DNA from: an uncultured Ruminococcus sp.
GTDB lineage: Bacteria; Bacillota; Clostridia; Oscillospirales; Ruminococcaceae
Length of the DNA: 43,766 nt
Assembly (NCBI RefSeq): GCF_946415235.1
Contig: NZ_CAMKRR010000016.1
Span: 1 to 43,766 of the forward strand
Direction of reading: 5' to 3'
The notes under the pieces: model-generated
Seen by the model: the letters and a program-made list of their open reading frames with translations, nothing else
The model's database searches: none
Told to the model about the DNA's origin: nothing
Program-made: the position numbers and the translations under genes
Part shown: piece by piece, positions 31,744 to 40,878 of the stretch
Layout: the number at the start of each line of letters is the position of its first letter
Position numbering within the stretch: the stretch's first letter is position 1

Positions 31744-32628
31744 TTACAATATATTCATGGCAGACTTTATATCCGCATTTATCTGCCTTTTCAGCTCGTC
31801 AAGAGAGCCGAATTTCCTTTCGGGGCGTATAAAGCTGTGAAAGCTGACGCTGACGGTCATTCCGTAAAGGTCGCCTCTGAAGCCGATGATATGCGTCTCC
31901 GCAAGTGGTCTGCGAACTCCCTCTATGGTAGGCTTCACTCCCACATCGGTCACGGAGCTGTACATTTTTCCGTTTATTTCGGTGCTTGTAGCGTAAACGC
32001 CGTACCTCGGCACGAGCTGACCGTCACCGAAGTCCTGATTTATAGTAGGGAAGTCGATAGTCCTGCCTATGTGGTTACCGTCCGCTACCTCTGCATTTAT
32101 GAAATAATCCGAGCCCAGCAGGCAGTTTGCCGCAGGGATATCCCCTGCCAGCAGGATCTCTCTTATACGGCTTGACGACACGATGCTGCCGCCGTATTCA
32201 ACTGCGCCGACTACCTCGACCTCAAAGCCGAAGCGTTCTCCGAAGCCCTTAAGCTCCTCAGCGCCGCAGGAAGCCTTTCTGCCGAACCTGAAATCCCCGC
32301 CGCAGCACACATGAGCAGCGCCCATGCGCTCCGCAAGGATATCCCGTGCGAATTCCTCGCCCGAAAGTCCGCAGAGGCTCTCAAAGGACGGACTGAAAAC
32401 AATGTCCACGCCCAGCTGCTCCCGCAGTATCATGTCCTTTTCCGCTTCCGTATAGATATACCCCGAAGAGCCCCCTGCCTTACGCAGAGCGCACTCGGGC
32501 CCGAAGGTGAATACCGCTGCCGCAAGCCCCTTTTCCCTCTGAGCCAGCGCAGCGTTTATGACCGCGCGGTGTCCGAGGTGTACACCGTCAAATATCCCGA
32601 GAGCGACCGATGAAAGCTTTTTTTCCAT
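31744..32628 (-). CDS. ribF: Bifunctional riboflavin kinase/FAD synthetase
   Basis: A 294-aa cytosolic enzyme making FMN and then FAD. The N-terminal adenylyltransferase has GIFDGVHLGHRAV (HxGH motif) and SSSRIREILLAGD. The C-terminal riboflavin kinase domain has GRTIDFPTINQ, the PTxN Mg-ATP motif (PTIN), and GVYATSTEINGK. It is the last gene of the rimP-nusA-infB cluster, 4 nt after truB. No FMN riboswitch precedes it, as expected for a gene inside this operon. RibF in this place (truB-ribF) is conserved across Firmicutes. Confidence 0.96.
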   Translation of the reverse strand: MEKKLSSVALGIFDGVHLGHRAVINAALAQREKGLAAAVFTFGPECALRKAGGSSGYIYTEAEKDMILREQLGVDIVFSPSFESLCGLSGEEFARDILAERMGAAHVCCGGDFRFGRKASCGAEELKGFGERFGFEVEVVGAVEYGGSIVSSSRIREILLAGDIPAANCLLGSDYFINAEVADGNHIGRTIDFPTINQDFGDGQLVPRYGVYATSTEINGKMYSSVTDVGVKPTIEGVRRPLAETHIIGFRGDLYGMTVSVSFHSFIRPERKFGSLDELKRQINADIKSAMNIL

Positions 32629-32632
32629 ACAG

Positions 32633-33526
32633 TCACCCTAAATTCTTTCCGATACGGAGCTCGCCGCTTTCAAAGTCGGCAAAGGCAGTACCTATAAAGC
32701 CCCCGTCAAAGCCGTACACTCCGTAGCTCTCAACTCCGCTGCGAATGTCTCTGAGCCTTGATATATCGAGCTTTACGCCGTTTCTGTACATTTTTGTCTG
32801 AGCCTCACCCAGCCTCAGCTTCGGGAGCTTCTCAAAAACACGCTCTATAGGCAGTATGAGCCCCTCAAGCCTGTCCTCGTCTCTTGCCTGCTGTATCTCC
32901 TCAAGAGTATGGCAGTCCGCAAGTGTAAAGCCGCCCGACGACGTTCTAACAAGTGAGGTCATTATGCCGCCGCAGCCTATTTTTTCGCCGATATCACTGA
33001 TAATAGTCCTTATATAGGTGCCCTTGCCGCAGGATATGGACAAAACGCCCTCACGGGTGCTGATGTCATACTCCTCCAGCACAAGGCTGCTGACCTCTGT
33101 CTCACGCGCCTGACGCTCCACCTCTATACCCTGCCTTGCAAGGTCGTAAAGGCGCTGACCGTTCACCTGAACAGCCGAATACATCGGCGGGAGCTGCATT
33201 ATCCTGCCGGTGAAATCGGGGATAACAGCTTCTATCTGTCCGCGGCTCACAGCCATATCCGAGCTTTCGCGCACCTCGCCCCATACATCCTGAGTATCCG
33301 ACACAGCTCCCAGACGGAAGCCCGCACGGTAGCTCTTGGTATTGTCGGGCATTATATCGCAGGCTTTGGTGGCATTTCCGACGAACACCGGCAGTACTCC
33401 CGTAGCCATAGGGTCGAGAGTGCCGCCGTGACCGAGACGCTTTATACGCAGTATCCCGCGGAGCTTCGCAACAACGTCAAATGATGTGAAGTCCTGCGGC
33501 TTGTCAACGCAGAGTATCCCGTTCAT
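32633..33526 (-). CDS. truB: tRNA pseudouridine(55) synthase TruB
   Basis: A 297-aa enzyme that converts U55 of the tRNA T-loop to pseudouridine. The catalytic motif GHGGTLDPMATGVLPV contains the active-site Asp (about residue 38). Later motifs are PPMYSAVQVNGQRLYDLAR and SCGKGTYIRTIISDIG. A short C-terminal domain resembles the PUA-like tail. The start overlaps the nrnA stop by ATGA (4 bp). Confidence 0.96.
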   Translation of the reverse strand: MNGILCVDKPQDFTSFDVVAKLRGILRIKRLGHGGTLDPMATGVLPVFVGNATKACDIMPDNTKSYRAGFRLGAVSDTQDVWGEVRESSDMAVSRGQIEAVIPDFTGRIMQLPPMYSAVQVNGQRLYDLARQGIEVERQARETEVSSLVLEEYDISTREGVLSISCGKGTYIRTIISDIGEKIGCGGIMTSLVRTSSGGFTLADCHTLEEIQQARDEDRLEGLILPIERVFEKLPKLRLGEAQTKMYRNGVKLDISRLRDIRSGVESYGVYGFDGGFIGTAFADFESGELRIGKNLG

Positions 33527-34476
33527 TCACCAAGCGCCTTTCCGACAGCCTCGATGAGCTGTTTCTTTGCGTCCTCAAGAGGGCCGCTTATAGTGCAGCC
33601 CGCAGCCTTTGCGTGACCGCCGCCGCCTATTGACTGGCATATCTTCGATACGTTGACATCATTTGCGGAACGGAGCGAGCACTTGAATACGCCGTCCTCA
33701 CGCTCGCGCATGAGTATTCCCACCTCTGTGTTCTCAAGCTGGATAGTGAGCGGAGCGAAGCCCTCGAGCTCCTCCATTGATACGCCCATATCCTTCATCA
33801 TTTCCTGAGTTACCGCAGCAATGGCGATCTTTCCGCCGAGACAGTACTCCATGAGCTCGTTTACCTTTGCCTCGAGCTTGAGTCTGCCCATTGACTTTAC
33901 GTCGAACATATAGCGGTTTATACGTGCAAAATTGATATCGAAGCTCTTCATCATCTCCGCAGCTATCTCATGGGCACGGGGAGTTGTGCAGTCGTACTTG
34001 AAGCAGCCCGAATCCGTAGCTATGCCAGTATACAGGCACATAGCGCAGTGCTTCGTTATCTTGATATGCATATACTGTGCAAGGTCATAGATGATCTCGC
34101 AGGCAGCGGTAGCATCACCGCGGAGAAGAGTTTTCTCCGCATAGTTGTTGTTTGAGATATGATGGTCGATACAGAGCTGTACTCTTCCTCCGTAGATCTC
34201 CTTATAATTGCCCATAAGGGTCTCATCGGCTATATCCACCGCGATAATGGTCTTAGGCTCAAAATCCTCGCCTGCGCCCCCTTCCGTGAGGAAGCTGTAG
34301 CGTGACGGGAATACATCGTGGCATACTACCCTGCTTCGGATACCCATCTGTGCAAGCAGATCCTTCATTGCAAAGCCCGCGCCTATACAGTCTCCGTCAG
34401 GATTGCGATGAGTAATTATAACTGCGTCCTCGCAGTTTCTGAGAAAGAGCTCAGCCTCACTGAATCCAATGAACAT
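33523..34476 (-). CDS. nrnA: DHH/DHHA1 phosphoesterase NrnA (nanoRNase / pAp phosphatase)
   Basis: A 317-aa enzyme that degrades nanoRNAs and dephosphorylates pAp. The DHH domain has ITHRNPDGDCIGAG (His23, Asp27, Asp29), AVDIADETL, CIDHHISN and TDSGCFKYD. The DHHA1 domain carries the GGGGHAKAAG RNA/substrate loop. Its position between rbfA and truB is the classical Firmicute order. AAGGAGGG lies 7 nt before the ATG. Confidence 0.95.
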   Translation of the reverse strand: MFIGFSEAELFLRNCEDAVIITHRNPDGDCIGAGFAMKDLLAQMGIRSRVVCHDVFPSRYSFLTEGGAGEDFEPKTIIAVDIADETLMGNYKEIYGGRVQLCIDHHISNNNYAEKTLLRGDATAACEIIYDLAQYMHIKITKHCAMCLYTGIATDSGCFKYDCTTPRAHEIAAEMMKSFDINFARINRYMFDVKSMGRLKLEAKVNELMEYCLGGKIAIAAVTQEMMKDMGVSMEELEGFAPLTIQLENTEVGILMREREDGVFKCSLRSANDVNVSKICQSIGGGGHAKAAGCTISGPLEDAKKQLIEAVGKALGE

Positions 34477-34488
34477 ACAAAGCCCTCC

Positions 34489-34827
34489 TTACAGCAAGTC
34501 GTGGAGCTTCTTGCTTATCTCCGCACTTCTCTCGATGGAGTTGTCGGCGATAAAAGTAAGCTCGGGCGACTTACGCATCTTAAGTCTGTGAAAAAGCTCG
34601 CGCTTGATGAAGCCTGCGCCGCTTTTTAATCCCTCAACCGATTCCTTAGCCCTCTCTATACCGTCAAAGCTGGAAACGTATATCTTGCAGCTCGACATAT
34701 CGCCCGAGAGGTCAGCTCTTACGATCGTGAGCATCTTGTCTATCCTCGGATCCTTTAACTCGCGGAGGATAGCTGTCATCTCACGTTTTATATCTTCAGC
34801 CATACGGCTGTTCTTGAAATTAGGCAT
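34489..34827 (-). CDS. rbfA: Ribosome-binding factor A
   Basis: A 112-aa KH-like protein required for 16S 5'-end maturation and cold adaptation. It shows the RbfA features RMAEDIKREMTAILRELKDPR, LTIVRADLSGDMSSCKIYVS and ELTFIADNSIERSAEISKKL. AAAGGA lies 6 nt upstream. It separates the Lys-rich protein from nrnA. Confidence 0.95.
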   Translation of the reverse strand: MPNFKNSRMAEDIKREMTAILRELKDPRIDKMLTIVRADLSGDMSSCKIYVSSFDGIERAKESVEGLKSGAGFIKRELFHRLKMRKSPELTFIADNSIERSAEISKKLHDLL

Positions 34828-34844
34828 TTTATTCCTTTCTGTCG

Positions 34845-35432
34845 TTACAGTTTGACGGTAAAGCCGCCTCCTGCTGTCTCTTCATGCTTATCGGACTCGG
34901 CAGATTTTTCCTTCTTTGCAGAAGCTTTTTTCGCAGCGGGCTTCTTTGCGGCAGGCTTTTTTGCTGCCGTTTTCTTTGCTGCGGGTTTCTTTGCGGCAGG
35001 CTTCTTTGAAGTCTTTGCCGCTGCCTTTTCCTCGGGCTTTTTCACGGCTGCCTCAGCCTCCGCCTCAGCAGCTTCCACAGCCGCTGTGCCCTCGGGATCA
35101 TTGAAAAATCCGCCTTTGAACATATCTGCCGAAAAAGCCTGATCCTCAGCTGTTGCGCTGTAATCGGGAATATCGTCGTCGCCCTCTTCGCCGTAGTATA
35201 TATCGGCATATTTTCCGTACTCGGGCTCGAGCTCCGTGTCGCTTACGGGACGCTCGATGCCCATGAGGTCTCCGAGATCTTCCTCAGGCTCTTCCATTGC
35301 ACTGCACTGGCCGAGAAGAATCTTCTTTACCGACTGGAAGAAGAAAATATCTATCGGTCCGAAATCGTCCCATGCCAGTGCCTCGTCGCAGTACTGCAGC
35401 ATATCCGCAGTACTCATTCTGCTGTTATCCAT
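34845..35432 (-). CDS. Protein of unknown function with histone-H1-like Lys/Ala/Pro tail
   Basis: A 195-aa protein in two parts. Residues 1-130 are acidic with a helical N-terminus (MSTADMLQYCDEALAWDD) and acidic stretches such as EEGDDDIPDY. Residues 131-185 are highly basic, with a five-residue PAAKK/TAAKK/PAAKK period (about 144-174), and the end is GGGFTVKL. The tail resembles the PAAKK repeats of bacterial histone-like proteins (HupB tails, Hc1-like), so nucleic-acid or ribosome binding is likely. It lies between infB and rbfA with short gaps and its own GGGGGAG site, so it is co-transcribed. I know no named family for the N-terminal half. Repeats at DNA level (34911-35003) may vary in copy number. 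Confidence 0.8.
   Translation of the reverse strand: MDNSRMSTADMLQYCDEALAWDDFGPIDIFFFQSVKKILLGQCSAMEEPEEDLGDLMGIERPVSDTELEPEYGKYADIYYGEEGDDDIPDYSATAEDQAFSADMFKGGFFNDPEGTAAVEAAEAEAEAAVKKPEEKAAAKTSKKPAAKKPAAKKTAAKKPAAKKPAAKKASAKKEKSAESDKHEETAGGGFTVKL
34911..35003. repeat. 15-bp coding tandem repeat (PAAKK units)
   Basis: The basic tail of the preceding gene is encoded by six imperfect 15-bp units, each reading Pro/Thr/Ala-Ala-Ala-Lys-Lys, with GCTTCTTTGC/GGCAGG-type plus-strand cores. Such tracts are prone to slippage. Confidence 0.75.
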
Positions 35433-35463
35433 CAGAAACTCCCCCTTATATCATAATATAATA

Positions 35464-38160
35464 TCAGTCCTCGCGGTATTCCTCAACGATATACGTCTCG
35501 AAGATATCGCCCTCCTTGACGTCTGCGAACTTTTCAAGGCTGATACCGCACTCATAGCCCTCGGCAACTTCCTTTGCGTCGTCCTTGAAGCGCTTGAGGC
35601 CTGCGATCTTGTCATCTGCAATGATGATTCCGTCACGCACAACACGCACCTGACTTCCTCTTGTAACCTTGCCGCTGAGAACGTAGCTTCCCGCTACCAT
35701 TCCCACATTGGATATCTTGTATACCTGACGCACCTCGACTCTTCCCTGCTCTACGTCGCGGTACTTCGGAGCGAGCATCCCCTTCATGGCGGTGGATATC
35801 TCCTCGATAGCGTCGTAGATGATGCGGTAAAGTCTGATGTCTACTCCGTCACGTGCGGCACTGTCCGCTGCAACGGGATCTGGTCTTACATTGAAGCCGA
35901 CGATGATAGCGTTTGAAGCATTTGCCAGCATTACGTCGCTCTCCTTGACAGCTCCTACAGCTCCGTGGATGACTCTTACTCTTACCTCGTCGTTGGAGAG
36001 CTTTTCAAGCGACTGCTTTACAGCTTCAACAGATCCCTGAACGTCTGCCTTTACAACGATAGGCAGCTCCTTGATCTCGCCCTCTGCGATCTGACTGAAC
36101 AGATTGTCGAGAGTTACCTTGCGGTAAGCGTTGAACTGCTCCTGCTTAGCCTCGTGCTTTCTCTGCTCAACGAGCTCTCTTGCAAGTCTTTCGTCCTCAA
36201 CTGCATTGAAGATATCACCTGCACTGGGGACCTCTGCAAGACCTGTTATCTCAACAGGCACTGACGGACCTGCCGCCTTAACGGTCCTTCCCTTGTCGTT
36301 TGTCATTACACGTACACGTCCCACAGCTGTTCCTGCAATGAGGACATCGCCCTGTCTGAGCGTACCGTTCTGTACGAGAAGTGTTGCGATAGGACCTCTG
36401 CCCTTGTCGAGACGTGCTTCGATAACAGTACCCTTTGCAAGTCTGTCGGGGTTAGCCTTGAGCTCCTTGACCTCGGCAACGAGGAGAACATTTTCAAGGA
36501 GCTCGTCAATTCCCTCGCCTGTCTTGGCTGAAACGGGTACGCATATTACATCGCCGCCCCAGTCCTCGCATACGAGGTCGTACTTTGTGAGCTCTTCCTT
36601 GATACGGTCGGGATTTGCGCCCTCCTTATCCATTTTGTTGATAGCAACGATAATGGAAACTCCCGCAGCCTTCGCGTGGTTGATGGACTCGATGGTCTGC
36701 GGCATGATGCCGTCGTCTGCGGCAACTACGAGGATAGCGATATCTGTGATATTCGCACCTCTTGCACGCATTGATGTGAACGCCTCATGTCCCGGAGTAT
36801 CGAGGAAGGTGATGTCCTGTCCGTTGATATTTACCTGATAAGCACCGATATGCTGCGTGATTCCGCCTGCCTCGCCTGCTGCGACATGAGCGTTTCTGAT
36901 ACGGTCAAGGATAGAAGTCTTACCGTGGTCTACGTGTCCCATTACTACTACAACAGGGCAGCGCGGCTGAAGGTTGGTATCGTCATCGTCTGTATCGTCG
37001 ATAAGACGCTCCTCAATGGTAACGATGACCTCCTTTTCTACCTTTGCACCCATTTCGTCCGCAACGATAGCGGCAGTATCAAAGTCTATCTCCTGATTTA
37101 TGGAAGCCATTACGCCCAGCTTCATGAGCTGCTTGATAACGTCCGTAGCTGTAGCCTTGAGGCGGGATGCAAGCTCGCCGACTGTGATATTGTCGGGGAT
37201 GAGCACCTTGAGCTGCTGCTTTCTTGCTCTTTCCAGCTCCAGTCTCTTGAGCTTCTCTGTCTCGGACTCCTTCTTTGAGAACTGCTGACGGTTCCTCTGA
37301 GCAGACTTCTGATTGATCTTCTGCTTCTTTGAGGAGTAGTTGTCATTCTTGTGCTTGTTGGAGGTAGCCATCTGGTCGTATCTCTCGTTGTACTTATCGA
37401 GGTCTACATAGCTTCCTCTTGTATCTACTGTACGGCGCTGGGTCGAAGTCTGAGCTGTCTCTGAGCTGAAAGCAGCATTGAACTTTGTACGCTCGCCTCT
37501 GTCCTGAGCCTTTGCCTGCTCCTTCTTCTTGTCCTTTTTCTTGTCGGGCTTCTTCTCCTGAACGGAAGCGGCAGGCTTGGGAGCTTCCTTTGCGGGAGCT
37601 GCTTCCTGCTTCTTTTCGGGCTCTGCCTTTGGAGCTTCCTGAGCCTTTACAGGCTCTGCCTTGGACTCTTCGGTCTTTGCCTCAGCCTTGGGAGCTTCCT
37701 TCACGTGAGCTGTTTCCTGCTTCTTCTCGGGCTCTGCCTTTTTCGCGGGAGCAGCAGCCTTCTTCTCGGCGGGCTTTTCGGCGGGCTTTGTCTCAGCCTT
37801 TCTGGGAGCGTTCTTATGCTCCTCCTTCTTCTCAGCCTTGGGAGCAGCTGCCTTTTTCTCTTCCTTCTTGGGCTCGGCAGCCTTCTTCTCGGCAGGCTTC
37901 TTTGCGGCCTTTTTCTCTTCCTTGGGCTCTTCCGCCTTAGCAGGGCGGGGATCGCTCTTTGAATTGAAGTAGTCGTTGAAGGAGTTTACCGAATAGCGGT
38001 CCTTCGTGTAGTGCTCAAGCACCGTATTCATTTCCTCCTCAGTAAGTGAGGAGCCTGTTTTCTTCTTGTTGTCACCTTTCTCCGCAAAGAGATCAATGAT
38101 CTCCTGTGCAGGGATATTAAGATCTTTTGCAGCGTCGCTTAACTTTATCTTTTTTGCCAT
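35464..38160 (-). CDS. infB: Translation initiation factor IF-2
   Basis: An 898-aa GTPase that places initiator tRNA on the 30S subunit. It opens with an IF2N domain ([20 protein letters not shown]), followed by a low-complexity Lys/Glu/Ala/Pro linker (about residues 60-215) and a second IF2N-like segment. The G domain has GHVDHGKT (near residue 404), [16 protein letters not shown] and NKMDKEGA. Domains II-IV end in IVEEYRED. The start at 38160 (MAKKIKL) is chosen because GGAGG lies 11 nt upstream and an upstream in-frame ATG falls in that site. It is between ylxQ and the Lys-rich protein. Confidence 0.97.
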   Translation of the reverse strand: MAKKIKLSDAAKDLNIPAQEIIDLFAEKGDNKKKTGSSLTEEEMNTVLEHYTKDRYSVNSFNDYFNSKSDPRPAKAEEPKEEKKAAKKPAEKKAAEPKKEEKKAAAPKAEKKEEHKNAPRKAETKPAEKPAEKKAAAPAKKAEPEKKQETAHVKEAPKAEAKTEESKAEPVKAQEAPKAEPEKKQEAAPAKEAPKPAASVQEKKPDKKKDKKKEQAKAQDRGERTKFNAAFSSETAQTSTQRRTVDTRGSYVDLDKYNERYDQMATSNKHKNDNYSSKKQKINQKSAQRNRQQFSKKESETEKLKRLELERARKQQLKVLIPDNITVGELASRLKATATDVIKQLMKLGVMASINQEIDFDTAAIVADEMGAKVEKEVIVTIEERLIDDTDDDDTNLQPRCPVVVVMGHVDHGKTSILDRIRNAHVAAGEAGGITQHIGAYQVNINGQDITFLDTPGHEAFTSMRARGANITDIAILVVAADDGIMPQTIESINHAKAAGVSIIVAINKMDKEGANPDRIKEELTKYDLVCEDWGGDVICVPVSAKTGEGIDELLENVLLVAEVKELKANPDRLAKGTVIEARLDKGRGPIATLLVQNGTLRQGDVLIAGTAVGRVRVMTNDKGRTVKAAGPSVPVEITGLAEVPSAGDIFNAVEDERLARELVEQRKHEAKQEQFNAYRKVTLDNLFSQIAEGEIKELPIVVKADVQGSVEAVKQSLEKLSNDEVRVRVIHGAVGAVKESDVMLANASNAIIVGFNVRPDPVAADSAARDGVDIRLYRIIYDAIEEISTAMKGMLAPKYRDVEQGRVEVRQVYKISNVGMVAGSYVLSGKVTRGSQVRVVRDGIIIADDKIAGLKRFKDDAKEVAEGYECGISLEKFADVKEGDIFETYIVEEYRED

Positions 38161-38244
38161 AGGCTTGATTACCTCCATAATCTCTGCCGCGCGGATATGC
38201 GGCATCAGTATAAAATGTTTTCCATAAACATCTATATAAACGCA

Positions 38245-38568
38245 TTAATGCGATATCTCGGATATTATCTTTTCAAAGCCGTCCGAAAAGCCCTTGTCGG
38301 TCACTGCTATGACCCCTGTTTCCTTGCCGCAGAGCCGTCCTATCTCGGACTTGCTCACGTCGGCAGGCAGGTGCTTTATCCCGAACTTTTCGCAGTAGAA
38401 TCCGACTTCCTTCCTTGTCTTTTCGGAAGTGTCCGAAGCTGTAAGTATACAATGAGCCAAACCGTTTTTCGCAGCCTCAACAGCGCTGTCGAAGCCCTTT
38501 ACCGCCTTGCCCGCTCTCAGGCATATGCCCAGCAGATTAATCGTCCTGCGGCTCTTTTCCGAGCTCAT
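38245..38568 (-). CDS. YlxQ, L7Ae/L30e-type RNA-binding protein
   Basis: A 107-aa protein of the ribosomal L7Ae/L30e/S12e fold. It shows LLGICLRAGKAVKGFD and AHCILTASDTSEKTRKEV, the typical YlxQ layout, and a C-terminal VTDKGFSDGF. YlxQ-type proteins bind K-turn RNA in the ribosome or in RNase P. Its start lies inside ylxR (32-bp overlap), with GAGGTG about 7 nt upstream. Confidence 0.9.
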   Translation of the reverse strand: MSSEKSRRTINLLGICLRAGKAVKGFDSAVEAAKNGLAHCILTASDTSEKTRKEVGFYCEKFGIKHLPADVSKSEIGRLCGKETGVIAVTDKGFSDGFEKIISEISH

Positions 38569-38815
38569 CCATCATCACCTCGTATACGCTTTCCTCTATC
38601 CTGCATGAGAACGACTTCTCGAAGCGTCTTGCTTTTCTTGCTTTTTCAAGACATTCGGTGCTGCGGCAGATATAAGCTCCTCTGCCTGCTGCCTTTCCCT
38701 TGAAGTCAAGACTTATCTCGCCCTCGGGAGACTTCACCACACGTATGAGCTCCATTTGGGGCTTCATCTCATTGCAGCCGAGACACATTCTCATAGGTAT
38801 TTTCTTCGGCTTCAT
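38537..38815 (-). CDS. rnpM: YlxR (RnpM), RNase P modulator
   Basis: A 92-aa DUF448 protein: PMRMCLGCNEMKPQMELIRV, then KAAGRGAYICRSTECL with the GRGAY RNA-binding loop. In B. subtilis RnpM binds RNase P RNA and modulates its activity. It is flanked by nusA (2-bp gap) and ylxQ (32-bp overlap), the universal Firmicute order. The last 11 codons overlap ylxQ, and those residues are not conserved in the family (inference). Confidence 0.93.
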   Translation of the reverse strand: MKPKKIPMRMCLGCNEMKPQMELIRVVKSPEGEISLDFKGKAAGRGAYICRSTECLEKARKARRFEKSFSCRIEESVYEVMMDELGKEPQDD

Positions 38816-38817
38816 AA

Positions 38818-40023
38818 TTATTCCTCGTCAGCAGCAGCTTCCGTGCTTTCCTCTGCCTCTGCGGGAGCTGTCTCCTCAGCCTGAGCAGTTTCCTCGCTCT
38901 CCTCTGCGGGAGGAGCAGCTTCAAATACAGGTGCTACGAAATCGGGGCTCAGCTCTGGAGCTTCCTCGTTGGTAACTGTATCGAACTGGGGCTTGATGTC
39001 GATCTTGAAGCCTGTGAGCTTTGCAGCAAGCTTTGCGTTCTGACCCTTGTTGCCGATCGCAAGTGAGAGCTGATTGTTGGGAACTATCACAGTACAGGAC
39101 TTCTCTTCCATGGAAGTGATGACAGTCTTGAGCACCTCTGCGGGAGCAAGAGCTCTTGCGATGAATTCCTCGGGGACCTCGCTCCACGGGATAATGTCTA
39201 TCTTCTCGCCGCTGAGCTCGTTCACAACTGCCGTTATTCTCGAACGCTTCGGACCGATGCAGGCGCCGACTGCGTCAACATTCTCGTCCTTTGACCATAC
39301 AGCTATCTTTGTTCTCGAACCTGCCTCACGGGATATTGACTTCACCTCAACAGTGCCGTCGTATATCTCGGGGACTTCCTGCTCAAAGAGTCTCTTAACG
39401 AGGTCCTTGTGAGTACGTGAGATCTTGACTACAGGCTTCTTGTTCTTGCCGATGATGCCTGTGATGTACACCTTTACCATTTTGCCCTCTTCGAGGTTCT
39501 CACCTGGTATCTGCTCGTTGCGGAAGAGGTAGAGCTCAGTGCCGTCATATACGACTGTAACTGTTCCTCTGCCGGGTTCTACCTGTGATACCTTTGCAGT
39601 GATGCATTCATGCTCCTTCTGCTCGAACTTGCTGAGCATCTGCTCGCGGTTGATCTCTCTGAGGTCGCCCTTGATGGACTGCTTTGCGGAGAGAGCAGCC
39701 ATTCTTCCGAGCTTGGATATGTCAAGCTCCTTCATGATAGTGCCGCCCACCATAGCGTTGGGGTCCATAGTCCTTGCGACGTCGATATTTACCTCGTTCT
39801 CGTCGATAGGCTCATCGTCGATGATGTCCTGTCTGATGTACATTTCGAACTTCTTCGTTTTCGGATCGATCTCCACCGTAATTCTTTCCTCGCTGTGAGG
39901 ATAAGCTCTTCTTGCCGCCTTCAGCATAGCTGACTTTACTTTTTCGATAAGAAGATCAGTTTCCACGCTGTTTTCTTCGCCGAGAGCTTCAAGCGCCCTG
40001 AAAAAGTCCTTATTCATGTTCAT
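38818..40023 (-). CDS. nusA: Transcription termination/antitermination protein NusA
   Basis: A 401-aa protein with the NusA domain order: N-terminal RNAP-binding domain (MNMNKDFFRALEAL), S1 domain (ITAKVSQVEPGRGTVTV), KH1 (AVGACIGPKRSRITAVVNEL) and KH2 (LAIGNKGQNAKLAAKLTGF). A 50-residue acidic Glu/Ala-rich C-terminal tail follows (EESEETAQAEETAPAEAEE). The start at 40023 is chosen for GGAGG 11 nt upstream, ahead of an in-frame TTG at 40041. A promoter with a hairpin leader lies upstream of rimP. NusA often autoregulates its operon. Confidence 0.95.
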   Translation of the reverse strand: MNMNKDFFRALEALGEENSVETDLLIEKVKSAMLKAARRAYPHSEERITVEIDPKTKKFEMYIRQDIIDDEPIDENEVNIDVARTMDPNAMVGGTIMKELDISKLGRMAALSAKQSIKGDLREINREQMLSKFEQKEHECITAKVSQVEPGRGTVTVVYDGTELYLFRNEQIPGENLEEGKMVKVYITGIIGKNKKPVVKISRTHKDLVKRLFEQEVPEIYDGTVEVKSISREAGSRTKIAVWSKDENVDAVGACIGPKRSRITAVVNELSGEKIDIIPWSEVPEEFIARALAPAEVLKTVITSMEEKSCTVIVPNNQLSLAIGNKGQNAKLAAKLTGFKIDIKPQFDTVTNEEAPELSPDFVAPVFEAAPPAEESEETAQAEETAPAEAEESTEAAADEE

Positions 40024-40067
40024 GTCTGTAAATTCCTCCAATATATTTTATTTTGTTTTTTCACATT

Positions 40068-40541
40068 TCAGAAATCGAGATACAGCTTTACAAAAGCTAT
40101 ATCCGCTAGCGGGAACTTCTTTTCCTCACCGCTGCCGAGCATGACTGTCACGCCCTCTTTGTCCGCGCTCACGAGCTGAGCCACGATCTCCTTTTCACCG
40201 TCGGTCTCTCTTATGAAGCGTACCCTTACGGTATCGCCCTGACAGACCTCGAAGTGCTCCTCTTTTACGAGCTCGCGCTCCAGACCTGCCGAGCCGACCT
40301 CGAGCATATAGCTCTGTGCAATTGGGTCCTTCTCGTCAAGGATATCGCTTATGGGAGCGTTTGCGCGTTCACAGTCCGCAATGGTTATCCCCTCGTCCTG
40401 ATCTATGAACACCCGCAGGTACCACATAGCGCCTTCCTTTTCGTAGCACACGTCCCATAGGTAGTAGCCGAGCTCGTCGGTTATGGGCTTGATAAGATCG
40501 TATACCTTTTGTTCCGTACCGCCGAATTTTTTAAATTTCAT
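40068..40541 (-). CDS. rimP: Ribosome maturation factor RimP
   Basis: A 157-aa factor of 30S assembly. Residues 1-85 form the alpha/beta N-terminal domain (ELGYYLWDVCYEKEG, LRVFIDQDEGITIADCERA, YMLEVGSAGLERELV), and a Sm-like C-terminal barrel follows. It is the first gene of the rimP-nusA-ylxR-ylxQ-infB cluster. The start follows a 115-nt leader from the promoter at 40656-40684. The stop lies 44 bp before nusA. Confidence 0.94.
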   Translation of the reverse strand: MKFKKFGGTEQKVYDLIKPITDELGYYLWDVCYEKEGAMWYLRVFIDQDEGITIADCERANAPISDILDEKDPIAQSYMLEVGSAGLERELVKEEHFEVCQGDTVRVRFIRETDGEKEIVAQLVSADKEGVTVMLGSGEEKKFPLADIAFVKLYLDF

Positions 40542-40608
40542 AGGCAGTTTTTCCCGATATATCGGTTTTCTCCTTTCTCTGAAAAGTAATAGTAGCGATA
40601 TAAATACT

Positions 40609-40633
40609 AAAGACCGGAAGGGTTCCGGTCTTT
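40609..40633 (-). promoter_or_regulatory. Hairpin in the leader of the rimP-nusA operon
   Basis: A perfect 11-bp stem AAAGACCGGAA / TTCCGGTCTTT with a three-base loop lies in the leader, about 16-40 nt after the predicted start of transcription and 68 bp before rimP. On the minus strand it is followed by AGTATTTATATCG, a poor U-tract. It looks like a leaky attenuator or protective 5' stem. Termination control by NusA would be consistent (inference). Confidence 0.6.
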
Positions 40634-40655
40634 GGGTTTACTATCATCATAAAAT

Positions 40656-40684
40656 ATTATACCACGGTTTTTCGCAAAAATCAA
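40656..40684 (-). promoter_or_regulatory. Promoter of the rimP-nusA-infB operon
   Basis: On the minus strand TTGATT (40679-40684) and TATAAT (40656-40661) are 17 bp apart. The remaining stretch of the 337-bp gap (40685-40757) is A/T-rich and has no other feature I can name. Confidence 0.85.
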
Positions 40685-40757
40685 GTGCTTTTCGGAATTT
40701 TTTTCAAAAAACCGAAGATTTTTCCGCAAAGCGAGTTCTGAACTGCGTTTGCCGCGC

Positions 40758-40802
40758 AAAAAAGCTCCCCTCAGAGCCTTGCGGCGGCTTCAAGGAGAGC
40801 TT
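40758..40802 (-). terminator. Terminator of the heptad-repeat protein gene
   Basis: On the minus strand the arms AAGCTC-T-CC and GGGGAGCTT, with the inner pairing AAGCC/GGCTC, are followed by TTTTTT. It is 77 bp after the stop of the heptad-repeat gene. Confidence 0.85.
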
Positions 40803-40878
40803 CTTATCTATTATTTGATCCCTTTGTTCCCATATCATTTTTCAAAGCGTAAAGCTTCTGCGTTTCACCCCCGCAGCA

